Shown one piece after another: positions 1 through 8,544 of a stretch of DNA of 64,000 nt. Source of the DNA: Bacteroidota bacterium. GTDB lineage: Bacteria > Bacteroidota > Bacteroidia > Cytophagales > Cyclobacteriaceae. Every line of letters starts with the position of its first letter. Within the stretch, counting starts at the first letter, position 1. Made by a program: the position numbers and the translations under genes. The notes below the pieces were generated by a model. It was given only the letters and a program-made list of their open reading frames with translations, was not told the DNA's origin and did not search any database. Location of the stretch: assembly GCA_018267215.1 (NCBI GenBank), contig JAFDYX010000015.1:1-64000 (forward strand). The letters run 5' to 3'.

Positions 1-217
1 GCAAACCTGCATGATCTGTCGTTCGACATGCCCTTCGGAACATGTCGAACAGCGAAATTGTAGAAAAGGAAGAAGAATATTTATACAGCAGTTGTGGCGA
101 CCATTACGGTACGCGCAAAGGGTTGCTGGTTTTATCTGAAGATAGCTGAGTTCGGCAGGTTGCAAACCTGCATGATCTGTCGTTCGACATGCCCTTCGGA
201 ACATGTCGAACAGCGAA
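1..217. repeat. Two direct copies of a REP-like palindromic element
   Basis: A 56-base sequence at 1-56 recurs without change at 162-217. Each copy contains a perfect 10-bp inverted repeat, GTTCGACATG / CATGTCGAAC, around a 10-base loop (21-50 and 182-211). A second hairpin, GCAGGTT-gca-AACCTGC at 155-171, leads into the second copy; the first copy begins at the window edge, so its matching half cannot be seen. A degenerate third copy of the main palindrome lies at 63290-63320. This resembles REP/BIME-type intergenic repeats. No coding sequence is apparent in 1-229, and the element lies just downstream of the methyltransferase gene. Confidence 0.75.
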
Positions 218-229
218 CTCTAAACCTTG

Positions 230-1030
230 TTAAGGCGCTGCTTTGGCCTTTAATTCGTCAGCATCGTCAAATGTTTTTGATTTTAGCAACAACGAACAGG
301 GAAAAGATAAAGTAAACAGCAAATGTTTTGCATACTTGAATTTGAGTAACAACTCGGCCAACCAAGACAATTTGCGCTCGGTAAGTAAGTGAACATTGTC
401 GAGGTTGTAATAAAATTTTTTATTCTTCTCGGCTAATTTCTGAAAAGCAACTTTAGTATAAAAAGCAATGTGCTGTCCGTGCTCAGGAGCATAATACCAC
501 CAATCATGGATGCGCGGAATGGGCTGGGGCAATAACTCGGTGGAAAGAATGATGTTGTCGGCAATGGCTACAATTTTTTGAAGTTCATCGCTTGGGTTTT
601 CAAAATGCTCAAAACTTTCAAAGCTTGTTGCCACATGATATTTTTTATCCGGTGCAGATTCAAAACCTCTGGCTAACTCATTTTTTGTGAAAGGGTCAGT
701 CCAATAAAAATCGAATCCCTTGTCTCTCATTAGCCGTGTAAACAAACCAAATCCACCCGCGTAGTCCACGAACTCTTTTTTGTGGTCAAAAAAAAGTACT
801 AATAAACTCGTTACGATACGCGATAGCCGGAGGTTTCTCAACACAATTCCGGTATCGGTTAAATTAATAGGGTTTTGGTAAGCCTCCGTCAGCCAGTAGG
901 GTTTCTCGGTTTGCATAAAACCACACGACTTACAACGAAAGTAGGAAACGTCATACTTTCGAAGTACGATCGTCTTGAACGCGAGTTCCGCTTCACCCCC
1001 GCAAATTTTACATATCATATTTTCTTTCAT
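230..1030 (-). CDS. Class I SAM-dependent methyltransferase with N-terminal zinc ribbon
   Basis: Predicted 266-residue cytoplasmic methyltransferase of the Methyltransf_23-like group often found in polysaccharide loci. An N-terminal CxxC-x22-CxxC zinc ribbon (C7, C10, C33, C36) precedes a Rossmann domain whose SAM-binding glycine motif is DYAGGFG at about 89-95. The acceptor is unknown; a sugar or glycan is likely from the context. It overlaps the end of the upstream O-antigen-ligase-like gene by 23 nt, so the two are probably translationally coupled. An internal Met at codon 5 (start 1018) would reduce the overlap and is an equally good start. Confidence 0.75.
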   Translation of the reverse strand: MKENMICKICGGEAELAFKTIVLRKYDVSYFRCKSCGFMQTEKPYWLTEAYQNPINLTDTGIVLRNLRLSRIVTSLLVLFFDHKKEFVDYAGGFGLFTRLMRDKGFDFYWTDPFTKNELARGFESAPDKKYHVATSFESFEHFENPSDELQKIVAIADNIILSTELLPQPIPRIHDWWYYAPEHGQHIAFYTKVAFQKLAEKNKKFYYNLDNVHLLTERKLSWLAELLLKFKYAKHLLFTLSFPCSLLLKSKTFDDADELKAKAAP

Positions 1031-2240
1031 AAATAGCTCTTGCTACAAACCCCAGCGAAGCCCAATATACCGAAGCTAACGTGGGCGAATCCAGCAACAA
1101 ATTAAATAAGCCTACCATACTGATAACTACAAACCCGATGAAGAGGCTGAAATCATTTCTATGCTTTACATAATATGACCGGTACAAATAAAACTCGCGG
1201 AAGACCTGCCGGTAAATGAGGAGCATGATTAGCGGAAAGAGAACACCAAACCGCACAAAAAGTGTAATGAATGTATTGTGTAAGCCGCTGACATGCGACC
1301 AGTATTCGTCAGTGGTGCCGTTGCCGGTATCTTGGGTAGTAGCCCCTTCGGTATAAGGCAGCAAGGGCGTGCCAATGCCGATGCCCAATAAATTTTGAGG
1401 GAAATTTTCTACCACCGTGCGGTACCAAAGAATCATGCGCCAACTGGTATTGTAATCCAGTTGGAAAAGCGGGTGCTGGCTATACACATATTCTACATCT
1501 CCGAAAAACAGGGTGCGGTTTGTAGCATACAATTTCAGGTAAGGGCTGGCCAGCGAGAACAATATGATAAAAGAGAGGGCCAGGCTTACAACCAGTAATT
1601 TAAAATAGGCATACTTTCGGATGAACACCATCGCGGCAATAGCGGCCATGATCATAGCTACGGTAGCCGAAGTGTAAGCAAGCAAATACAGACCCAGGCC
1701 AACCATGAGCATAATCAGGGGAAACAGTTTCCAACTTCTTTGTACAATTGCCAGAAGAAATGAATAAGAATTGCGGTCTATTAAAAAAGGCCAGCGCAAA
1801 GCCAACGCAATGCCGGCATAGGCATAAATTTTATTTCTGATCTTCTTAAAAAAATAATATTGCTGCGTGTATAGATGATAGCCTATAAAAAAACTAAAAG
1901 CAGAATAAACAATGCTAAAATTTCTGAAGTAGTAATACCAGTTTGTTTTTAAAAAAAGGCTGACAAACGCATAGATCAAACCCAACAGAATGAATGCCAA
2001 CACACACCGGTAGATAGTATTGCGCGGCAATATAAACCTGCCTTGTTTTGTAAATGAATAGGTAAGAAAAAAATAAAAGCCAATCAGACTGAGCAGCTCA
2101 TTGAAAAACAGGACGCGCTCGAAAAAAAAGTAATTCGCTCCATAGAGTGTAAGCAGCAGCAGGATGACAGAACTCTTCTTGATTTTCAAAGTATATTTGA
2201 GAAATTTTTTTGTAAATATAACGAACAGGATTACAGACAC
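1008..2240 (-). CDS. O-antigen ligase/polymerase-like multispanning membrane protein
   Basis: 410 residues, largely hydrophobic, with about ten predicted transmembrane helices and a longer extracytoplasmic segment near residues 230-320 (about 1280-1550 on the minus strand). This is the layout of the Wzy/WaaL O-antigen ligase family. Such proteins polymerise lipid-linked repeat units or transfer polysaccharide to an acceptor at the outer face of the inner membrane. Sequence conservation in the family is too low to decide between polymerase and ligase. It runs divergently from the WecG-like gene with only 17 nt between the two starts, so either start may be mis-set. It overlaps the downstream methyltransferase gene. 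Confidence 0.7.
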   Translation of the reverse strand: MSVILFVIFTKKFLKYTLKIKKSSVILLLLTLYGANYFFFERVLFFNELLSLIGFYFFLTYSFTKQGRFILPRNTIYRCVLAFILLGLIYAFVSLFLKTNWYYYFRNFSIVYSAFSFFIGYHLYTQQYYFFKKIRNKIYAYAGIALALRWPFLIDRNSYSFLLAIVQRSWKLFPLIMLMVGLGLYLLAYTSATVAMIMAAIAAMVFIRKYAYFKLLVVSLALSFIILFSLASPYLKLYATNRTLFFGDVEYVYSQHPLFQLDYNTSWRMILWYRTVVENFPQNLLGIGIGTPLLPYTEGATTQDTGNGTTDEYWSHVSGLHNTFITLFVRFGVLFPLIMLLIYRQVFREFYLYRSYYVKHRNDFSLFIGFVVISMVGLFNLLLDSPTLASVYWASLGFVARAIYERKYDM

Positions 2241-2257
2241 GCGATTCTGTACAGCTT

Positions 2258-3040
2258 ATGCGTAAACAAATTATCAGCCTCGATATCAGTGTGATTGACT
2301 ACAACCAGGCATTGAACGAGGTGCTGGAGTTGGGCAGGAAGCAGCAGCCTTCCTACTCCTGTTTTGCCAATGCGCACATGGTAACGGAAGCCCACCGGTC
2401 TGCGGTGTTTAAAAATCAAGTGAATCAATCAAATTATACTTTTGCCGATGGTATGCCGTTGGTATTTGCGCTTAAAAGATTGCATGGACTGCAGCAATCG
2501 CGCATTGCCGGCATGGATTTTATGAAAGACGCGATCCGCCTGTGCGAGCAACAAAAACTATCGGTATATTTTTTGGGTTCTACAGAAGATACCCTTCACC
2601 AACTTCAAGTAAAATTAAAAAATGAATTTCCCGAACTGATCATTGCGGGTAGGTACTCCCCACCTTTTAGAAAATGGACAGAGGGAGACAATAATCTTTT
2701 TGCCGAACAGATTAATAACTCCGGGGCAAACGTAGTTTTTGTTTCGTTAGGCTGCCCCAAACAAGAAGCTTGGATGGCCGAACATTACCAAAAAATAAAG
2801 GCAACCCTGCTGGGCGTGGGGGCGGCTTTCCCTGTGCTGGCAGGCATCACCGGCCGCGCTCCCCGGTGGATGCAACGTGCCAGCCTGGAGTGGGTTTACC
2901 GGTTAGGGCAGGAGCCCAGGCGGTTGTTTAAACGCTATGCAGTTACCAACACATTGTTTGTCTATTATCTGATCGTACAATTTTTTGCGGTCAAACAAAA
3001 AAACAATCCGAAAGCACTTCCCAACAATAACAACGGTTAA
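2258..3040 (+). CDS. WecG/TagA/CpsF family glycosyltransferase
   Basis: 260-residue GT26 glycosyltransferase. Family hallmarks are visible: FANAHMV near residue 37, the FADGMPLV segment near 62, GMDFMKD, the YFLGSTEDT stretch, VFVSLGCPKQEAWM near 158, and the C-terminal GRAPRWMQRASLEWVYRL region. Members (WecG, TagA) transfer ManNAc or ManNAcA from UDP-sugar to a lipid-linked GlcNAc at the membrane face, extending the second sugar of a polysaccharide repeat. The tail around residue 240 is hydrophobic. It is encoded divergently from the O-antigen-ligase-like gene and upstream of the arylsulfotransferase-like gene. The exact donor and acceptor cannot be read from the sequence. Confidence 0.88.
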   Translation: MRKQIISLDISVIDYNQALNEVLELGRKQQPSYSCFANAHMVTEAHRSAVFKNQVNQSNYTFADGMPLVFALKRLHGLQQSRIAGMDFMKDAIRLCEQQKLSVYFLGSTEDTLHQLQVKLKNEFPELIIAGRYSPPFRKWTEGDNNLFAEQINNSGANVVFVSLGCPKQEAWMAEHYQKIKATLLGVGAAFPVLAGITGRAPRWMQRASLEWVYRLGQEPRRLFKRYAVTNTLFVYYLIVQFFAVKQKNNPKALPNNNNG

Positions 3041-3091
3041 ACCATTGGGCGCAGCGAAAGTCATACGGGTTTTAAAACCGGTTATACTTTT

Positions 3092-4855
3092 ATGCGCTTT
3101 GAAAAACTTATCCGCAAACTATTTAAAACAAACACCCGAAAATATGTTTTGTTGCCCCTCGTGGTGGCAAGTTCATTTTTTTACTATTCGTGTAACAAGA
3201 ACGAAATCAACATACCTGAAAATTTATCGCTGGCAGAAACAAAAATTTTCTTGCTTCAACAAAGCAACCAAAACATATTGATTTCATCTGTTGATTCATC
3301 TCTCTTTGCGTTTTCTGTGGTGTACGAAAACGGAAAGACCTTTAACATCGGTAAAGATTATGTAAAGCAAACACAAAAGAACATGGCCACGTGGAGCACC
3401 AAGATTACGCTGGTCGATAATACTGTGTTTGTACTTCCCTCTATAGGTACTTTCAATATAGCCGACAGTGTGGTGGTGAACCCCTTTGGCACTGCCCCAC
3501 TTTCAGCATTAGCTACGATCACTATGCCGGTAAAAGGAAAATTTGCCGTTACAGTGTTGGGTAAGCCCAACGGAGGGATTTCGATAACCAAAACTTTTAA
3601 TTCGTTTGATAACTACCACCAGTTTCCGATTTTAGGGTTGTACAACAATTATGCAAACCAAGTGTTGGTGCAGTTTCTCAGTGCCGCGGGCACAGTACGT
3701 GCCAGCCAAACCATTACATTACAGACGGATGCCGTGCCCAATAAACCGGTGCTCAACATTATGGCAAACAATCTTTCGCCCACCGACCAGTCTATTTACT
3801 CTGTATCCGCCAGCGGCTCGTTAACAAGTCTTTTCCCCATGGGTTTTGATCAGAAAGGCGAAATACGATGGTACTATTCGGGCGACTTGTTTGAATTATT
3901 TGGCAAGTTGGCCAATGGAAATTTAATTGTAAACTCTGCACAAAATTTACGCTTTTACCACTCACCCGGTCTGAACGAAATCACGATGACAGGTCAACTG
4001 GTGAGGTACTACCCGGTGCCTAATTATCAGCACCACGATGTGTGGGAGATGCCCAACGGCAATTTGTTGGTGGCCACCAACTCGGCTCCCGTGGATTTCT
4101 CCAGCCCGCAGTCGCGCGAAGATATGGTTGCCGAAATAAGCCGCACCACGGGCCAGATTGTACGCACTATAAATTTTGGCAGCGTCATAGACCCATCGCG
4201 CCAAACACTGCCCAGCGAAGACGGCCCCGGAGATTGGATGCACCTGAACCGCGTGATGTACACTTCGGCAGACAGTTCTTTGCTGATATCCAGCCGCAGC
4301 CAATGTGCCATCATAAAAATGAATTATGTTACACAGCAAATCAAATGGATTTTAGGAGCACACCAGTTTTGGAATGCCCCGTGGTCTGCTTACTTGCTTA
4401 CTCCGGTTGATGCGAACAGTGTGCCGGTCAATGCCGATTCGCTCGATTTTTGGTCGTACGGCCAACACCAACCGTGGCAGTTGCCCAATGGCAATATTTT
4501 AATGTATGACGATGGCGACTATCGGAATTACTATTCCAATCCCAACGCGCTTCTTCAAAGTTACTCGCGCGGGCTGGAGTATAAAATTGATGAAAAGAAA
4601 CGCACCGTACAGTTGGTATGGCAATACGATAACGACCAATCGGTTTTTACAGAGTTTACTGGCACCATTATGCAAGACGAGGCAACAAACAGTCGGCTGA
4701 TAGGCTACATGAGCAACTCAACAGTTAGCAAAGGAGCTACTCCGCAAATTTTACAAATTGATTCTCAAAACAATATTTTATTTCAAGTAACCGTTAACCT
4801 TGGGCAGAATTACTACCGGGCTTTGAAGTTCAACCTATACGATGGAATGAACTGA
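3092..4855 (+). CDS. Arylsulfotransferase (ASST)-like lipoprotein
   Basis: 587 residues. The N-terminus has a basic n-region, a hydrophobic core and a lipobox-like end (YYSC, Cys at about 34), so export and lipidation are likely. The rest matches the six-bladed propeller of PAPS-independent arylsulfate sulfotransferases. Counterparts of the E. coli catalytic set can be placed: HHD (His about 315), WMHLN (His384, Asn386), SSR (Arg402) and GQH (His459). Known ASSTs move a sulfate group from a phenolic sulfate to another phenol through a sulfo-histidine. Its position inside a polysaccharide locus suggests an acceptor linked to the cell surface, but that is inference. Starts 51 nt after the WecG-like gene. 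Confidence 0.8.
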   Translation: MRFEKLIRKLFKTNTRKYVLLPLVVASSFFYYSCNKNEINIPENLSLAETKIFLLQQSNQNILISSVDSSLFAFSVVYENGKTFNIGKDYVKQTQKNMATWSTKITLVDNTVFVLPSIGTFNIADSVVVNPFGTAPLSALATITMPVKGKFAVTVLGKPNGGISITKTFNSFDNYHQFPILGLYNNYANQVLVQFLSAAGTVRASQTITLQTDAVPNKPVLNIMANNLSPTDQSIYSVSASGSLTSLFPMGFDQKGEIRWYYSGDLFELFGKLANGNLIVNSAQNLRFYHSPGLNEITMTGQLVRYYPVPNYQHHDVWEMPNGNLLVATNSAPVDFSSPQSREDMVAEISRTTGQIVRTINFGSVIDPSRQTLPSEDGPGDWMHLNRVMYTSADSSLLISSRSQCAIIKMNYVTQQIKWILGAHQFWNAPWSAYLLTPVDANSVPVNADSLDFWSYGQHQPWQLPNGNILMYDDGDYRNYYSNPNALLQSYSRGLEYKIDEKKRTVQLVWQYDNDQSVFTEFTGTIMQDEATNSRLIGYMSNSTVSKGATPQILQIDSQNNILFQVTVNLGQNYYRALKFNLYDGMN

Positions 4856-4904
4856 CAGAACCCGTTGCTGAGTATAGGCAAATAAGGAGAAAAAAACAAA
4901 AAGT

Positions 4905-4912
4905 TACTTTTG
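4905..4912 (+). promoter_or_regulatory. Bacteroidota -7 promoter box (TAnnTTTG)
   Basis: TACTTTTG matches the TAnnTTTG -7 consensus of Bacteroidota. It lies 35 nt upstream of the initiating sugar transferase at 4948. No clear -33 TTTG is visible at the usual spacing. Confidence 0.5.
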
Positions 4913-4947
4913 CAGAACAAACATTATTACTGTTTTTAAAAAAATTC

Positions 4948-6327
4948 ATGCAAGAATCCATTTTCGAGCGTACTATTAAGTTGGTAGTCTTTTTGGGAGA
5001 TCTGTTTTTTCTGAACATGCTCCTGATCGTACTTTATTTCAGAGGGCACTTCATTATTCATCCTATTGACCTGCCGTGGTTTATATTTCTGGCACTTACC
5101 AACATCTCCTGGCTGGTAGTTTTGTTTTATACCAATCCTTATAAAATTTTCCGAATGGCAAAAACCGGAGCTGTCATGCGAGATATTTTCTTTGCCGTGT
5201 TTCAACATTTTCTGATTACCTCTACGCTGCTTTATCTTTTTGAATTTGAACAAGTACATTTTTGGAGTTTGGCATCCGTCTATTCCGTTTTCCTGATGGC
5301 TGTGCTGATTTGGCGGCTGGCTTTCATAGTTTTTTTACGAAACCAGTTTGTCCGTGGGTATCATGTGCAGCAAGTGGCTGTGCTGGGTTACGGCTATCTT
5401 GCCATACAACTTCAGCGTTATTTCAATCAGCATCCAGAGTATGGCTATTGCGTGTCAGGTTTTTTCGATCCTTACCAAAAAACCGAAAAGAAGGTAGGAG
5501 ATATGCAGGCATTTTACCGGCACGTGGCCGACAACCAAATAGGCGAAGTATTTTGCTGTGTGCCCGATGTTTCGCATGTGCAGGTAAAAGAGGTGATCAA
5601 CTGGTGCGAAGATAAATTCATCAAAGTAAAAGTGTTGAATGAGTTCAGGGCATTTACTTTAAAAGGTATAGAACTGGAACAATACGACAACATCCCTGTA
5701 TTGCGGGTAACAGCTCTGCCGTTAGATGATAAGCGCTACCAATTGCTCAAACGGATTTTTGATGTGCTCTTTTCTGTCATCTTTTTTATCACGATCGGGT
5801 GGTGGTTGTTTGCACTGATCGCCATCCTCATCAAACTAAATTCTCAGGGCCCGGTTTTCTTTAAGCAAAAAAGAGCCGGGCAAAACAATACACCATTTAC
5901 ATGCTATAAATTTAGGACGATGCACGTCAACGATCAGGCAGACAGCGTGCAGGCCACCAAACACGACCCACGGGTAACAAGGATAGGTGCATTTTTGAGA
6001 AAAACCAGTTTAGATGAACTGCCTCAATTTATTAATGTTATAGCGGGAGATATGTCTGTAGTAGGACCCCGACCTCACCCGTTGCTATTGAACGAGCGCT
6101 TTGTTAGCCGGATCAATAAATTTATGGTCCGTCACTCCGTAAAACCCGGCATTACAGGCCTCGCTCAGGTAAAAGGATATCGGGGCGAAACACAATTGCT
6201 ACACGATATGAAGGGCAGGTTTCGTTTTGATGTGTTTTATATTGAAAACTGGTCTTTCGTTTTTGACCTGAAAATCATTTTTAAGACCGTGGTAAACATC
6301 CTTGATGGCAGCGAAAAAGCCTACTAA
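4948..6327 (+). CDS. Undecaprenyl-phosphate sugar phosphotransferase (initiating polyprenyl glycosylphosphotransferase)
   Basis: 459-residue WbaP/WcaJ-type protein that would transfer a sugar-1-phosphate from an NDP-sugar to undecaprenyl phosphate, the first step of repeat-unit assembly. Four to five N-terminal membrane helices are followed by a CoA-binding-like Rossmann domain (VAVLGYGYLA, about 146-155). A further membrane hairpin begins near 270, and the catalytic bacterial sugar transferase domain shows KRIFDV, KFRTM, RKTSLDELPQ, VGPRP and KPGITGLAQV. Full length for the family. It has its own promoter box and ends 351 nt before the GT2 gene. The sugar donor (glucose, galactose or another) is not determined. 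Confidence 0.92.
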   Translation: MQESIFERTIKLVVFLGDLFFLNMLLIVLYFRGHFIIHPIDLPWFIFLALTNISWLVVLFYTNPYKIFRMAKTGAVMRDIFFAVFQHFLITSTLLYLFEFEQVHFWSLASVYSVFLMAVLIWRLAFIVFLRNQFVRGYHVQQVAVLGYGYLAIQLQRYFNQHPEYGYCVSGFFDPYQKTEKKVGDMQAFYRHVADNQIGEVFCCVPDVSHVQVKEVINWCEDKFIKVKVLNEFRAFTLKGIELEQYDNIPVLRVTALPLDDKRYQLLKRIFDVLFSVIFFITIGWWLFALIAILIKLNSQGPVFFKQKRAGQNNTPFTCYKFRTMHVNDQADSVQATKHDPRVTRIGAFLRKTSLDELPQFINVIAGDMSVVGPRPHPLLLNERFVSRINKFMVRHSVKPGITGLAQVKGYRGETQLLHDMKGRFRFDVFYIENWSFVFDLKIIFKTVVNILDGSEKAY

Positions 6328-6406
6328 CTAATTTATAATAACCTCTAAACCCTTGTGCCGTTAGGCAGTCTTATTTTAACTAAAAAATTGATTCTAAAAC
6401 TATCTG

Positions 6407-6414
6407 TACCTTTG
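6407..6414 (+). promoter_or_regulatory. -7 promoter box for the GT2 gene, with long leader
   Basis: TACCTTTG is a perfect TAnnTTTG box, preceded by TTG at 6388-6390 (16-nt spacing). If used, transcription would begin near 6420 and give a leader of roughly 260 nt before the GT2 start at 6679. This is the only obvious promoter in the 351-nt gap 6328-6678. Confidence 0.5.
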
Positions 6415-6597
6415 TCGGGTTCTTCATTTTGATAAAATAGGCAACAGACAAGAAATAGAGAGAAACTAAGCACGCACTCTATAAACTAACGAGCGGAATT
6501 GCAAAAGAGGAGTGAACCATAAAGGAGAGGCAACTATTTACTAAGGTTTACCGTTTACGAAAGCCACGAAATACTTATTAAATAGGATAAAGCAGAT

Positions 6598-6673
6598 GGG
6601 TTTGTAAAAATCTATGAAACAAGCCATACAATTGGCTTATACAAATTCGTTAGCGACACACACAAACCCCTGA
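6598..6673 (+). promoter_or_regulatory. Structured leader with nested hairpins and a 19-codon upstream ORF
   Basis: An outer stem GGGTTTGT (6598-6605) pairs with ACAAACCC (6662-6669). It encloses a hairpin AAGCCA-tacaat-TGGCTT (6621-6638). An ATG at 6614 opens a 19-codon reading frame ending at TGA 6671-6673, five bases before the GT2 start codon. Ribosomes on this short frame would open the outer stem, which could couple its translation to the gene downstream. No gene longer than this is visible elsewhere in 6328-6678. Function is inferred only. Confidence 0.3.
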
Positions 6674-6678
6674 CTCAT

Positions 6679-7458
6679 ATGTCAAAAATCAGTGCCACTA
6701 TCATTACCTACAACGAAGAAAAACGAATTGAGCGGTGTATTCAGTCATTGAAGGCAGTAGCAGATGAAATTGTGGTGGTGGACTCCTACTCCAAAGATGC
6801 TACTAAAGAAATATGTACTAAGCAAAATGTACGTTTTATTGAGCACCCGTTTGAAGGCCACATCGAGCAGAAAAATTTTGCGTTGGCACAAGCTACCTAC
6901 GAACATGTTCTTTCGCTGGATGCTGATGAATATTTATCGGATGAATTGATAGACTCCATCTTATCGGTAAAAGAGACCTGGCCACATCAAGCTTATAAAA
7001 TGAACAGGCTGTCAACGTATGGTGGAAAGTGGATCAGGCGCGGCAATTGGTATCCGGATGAAAAAATCAGATTGTGGAATAAAAGTGTAGGAAAGTGGGG
7101 AGGCGAAAATCCGCATGATAAAGTGGTGCTTTATAACGGAACAAAATCCCTGCACCTGAAAGGAGATATTTTACACGAGGCTTATCAAAATTCATTTGAT
7201 ACCTTAAAAAAAATACAGTGCTATTCCGATATTTTTGCCCGTGAAAATGCCGGAAAAAAAACCAGCTCTGTAGGCAAGATTATTTTTCGGGCCAGTTTTA
7301 CTTTCTTTCGGAGTTACATCATCAAGCGCGGCATTTTTGATGGCTACGAAGGGCTGATGGTGGCCATGGCCGAGTCCAACCATACCTTTTACAAGTACGC
7401 CAAGTTATACGAAGCCAACCGCAGGTTGAAAGAACAAAACAGCTCTGCAAAAAAATAA
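6679..7458 (+). CDS. Family 2 glycosyltransferase (KdtX/WaaE-like)
   Basis: 259-residue GT-A fold glycosyltransferase. The N-terminus has SATIITYNEEKRIERC, typical of the KdtX/WaaE subgroup (beta-1,4-glucosyltransferase-like), then EIVVVDSYSKDAT and the metal-binding LSLDADEYLS motif at about 74-83. The C-terminal part contains a short hydrophobic segment and the YEGLMVAMAES stretch common in this subgroup. It probably adds one sugar of the lipid-linked repeat or of lipid A core; the acceptor cannot be told. It follows an unusually long leader and is separated by 64 nt, with a separate promoter, from the nucleotide-sugar operon. Confidence 0.85.
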   Translation: MSKISATIITYNEEKRIERCIQSLKAVADEIVVVDSYSKDATKEICTKQNVRFIEHPFEGHIEQKNFALAQATYEHVLSLDADEYLSDELIDSILSVKETWPHQAYKMNRLSTYGGKWIRRGNWYPDEKIRLWNKSVGKWGGENPHDKVVLYNGTKSLHLKGDILHEAYQNSFDTLKKIQCYSDIFARENAGKKTSSVGKIIFRASFTFFRSYIIKRGIFDGYEGLMVAMAESNHTFYKYAKLYEANRRLKEQNSSAKK

Positions 7459-7497
7459 TAGCTCAGGTCGGACACTGATAATTTCCGATGTTAATGC

Positions 7498-7505
7498 TAA
7501 TTTTG
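7498..7505 (+). promoter_or_regulatory. -7 promoter box of the nucleotide-sugar operon
   Basis: TAATTTTG matches TAnnTTTG and lies 17 nt upstream of the ATG at 7523. It would give a very short leader and could drive the run of overlapping genes up to about 15.9 kb. Confidence 0.5.
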
Positions 7506-7522
7506 CTGTTCAGTTTTTCTCA

Positions 7523-8539
7523 ATGCCCAAATCCGTTTTTGTAACAGGCTCAGCCGGCTTCATCGGTTTTCATTTTACTAAAAAATTGCTCGCCCTGAAC
7601 TATCAGGTGGTTGGCTATGATAATGTAAATGACTACTACGATGTGTCCATAAAGGAAGCACGCCTATCCGTTCTCAGGCAGTCGCCCCATTTTACTTTTG
7701 TAAAAGGCGACTTGAAAGACCTGCCCGCCTTACAAAAAATATTTTCGCAGCAAAAATTTGATTATGTGGTTAACCTGGCCGCTCAGGCCGGAGTGCGGTA
7801 TTCCATTACTAACCCCCAGGCATACTTAGACAGCAACGTGCATGGCTTTCTCAATATTTTGGAAATATGCCGGCACCACAATGTTTCTCATCTGGTGTAT
7901 GCTTCCTCCAGTTCGGTTTATGGTGCCAACACATCCATGCCATTTTCGGTCAGGCAAAATGTAGATCACCCGCTTTCGCTGTATGCGGCTTTCAAAAAAG
8001 CCAATGAGCTGATGGCGCATTCGTATTCTGTTTTGTACCATCTGCCCACCACAGGCCTTCGTTTCTTTAATGTATATGGCCCCTTTGGCAGGCCTGACAT
8101 GGCCTTGTTTCATTTTACGCAATCCATTTTAGAGAGCAAACCGATTGACGTGTATAACTATGGCAAGATGAAACGCGATTTCACCTACGTGGACGACATT
8201 GCTGAGGGCATTGCCCGTGTGATGCCCCACATCCCTGCGCCTGACTCTTCGTGGAATGGCAACGCCCCCAATCCGTCTACCAGCTTTGCTCCTTTTAAAT
8301 TGTATAACATCGGCAACCATAGCCCCGTAGAATTACTTTATTTTATAGAATTGATAGAAAAAAAACTGAATCGCAAAGCTATTTTAAACCTGATGCCCTT
8401 GCAGGAAGGCGATGTGCCCAACTCATTTGCAGACGTAGAAGAACTGATAAACGATGTGGGCTTTGCCCCCAATACACCCATTGAAAAGGGCGTTTCAAAT
8501 TTTGTAGATTGGTATTTAGATTTTTATCACATTAACTGA
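7523..8539 (+). CDS. UDP-glucuronate 4-epimerase-like NAD-dependent epimerase
   Basis: 338-residue extended SDR enzyme, predicted to interconvert UDP-glucuronate and UDP-galacturonate. Visible are the NAD-binding GSAGFIG at 8-14, the DNVNDYYD segment characteristic of the UDP-GlcA epimerase subgroup, AAQAGVRYS, SSSSVYG and the catalytic YxxxK (YAAFK, near 154-158). GLRFFNVYGPFGRPDMA and KMKRDFTYVDDI are also typical of that subgroup. It is the first gene of the nucleotide-sugar operon, with 5 nt to the next gene. The subgroup call is from motif recognition; substrate specificity would need confirmation. Confidence 0.85.
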   Translation: MPKSVFVTGSAGFIGFHFTKKLLALNYQVVGYDNVNDYYDVSIKEARLSVLRQSPHFTFVKGDLKDLPALQKIFSQQKFDYVVNLAAQAGVRYSITNPQAYLDSNVHGFLNILEICRHHNVSHLVYASSSSVYGANTSMPFSVRQNVDHPLSLYAAFKKANELMAHSYSVLYHLPTTGLRFFNVYGPFGRPDMALFHFTQSILESKPIDVYNYGKMKRDFTYVDDIAEGIARVMPHIPAPDSSWNGNAPNPSTSFAPFKLYNIGNHSPVELLYFIELIEKKLNRKAILNLMPLQEGDVPNSFADVEELINDVGFAPNTPIEKGVSNFVDWYLDFYHIN

Positions 8540-8544
8540 ATTTC

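Noticed and set aside
3962-4410. Frames on both strands inside the arylsulfotransferase-like gene
   Set aside because: The sense frame keeps all family motifs over its length; the overlapping frames have no recognisable content.
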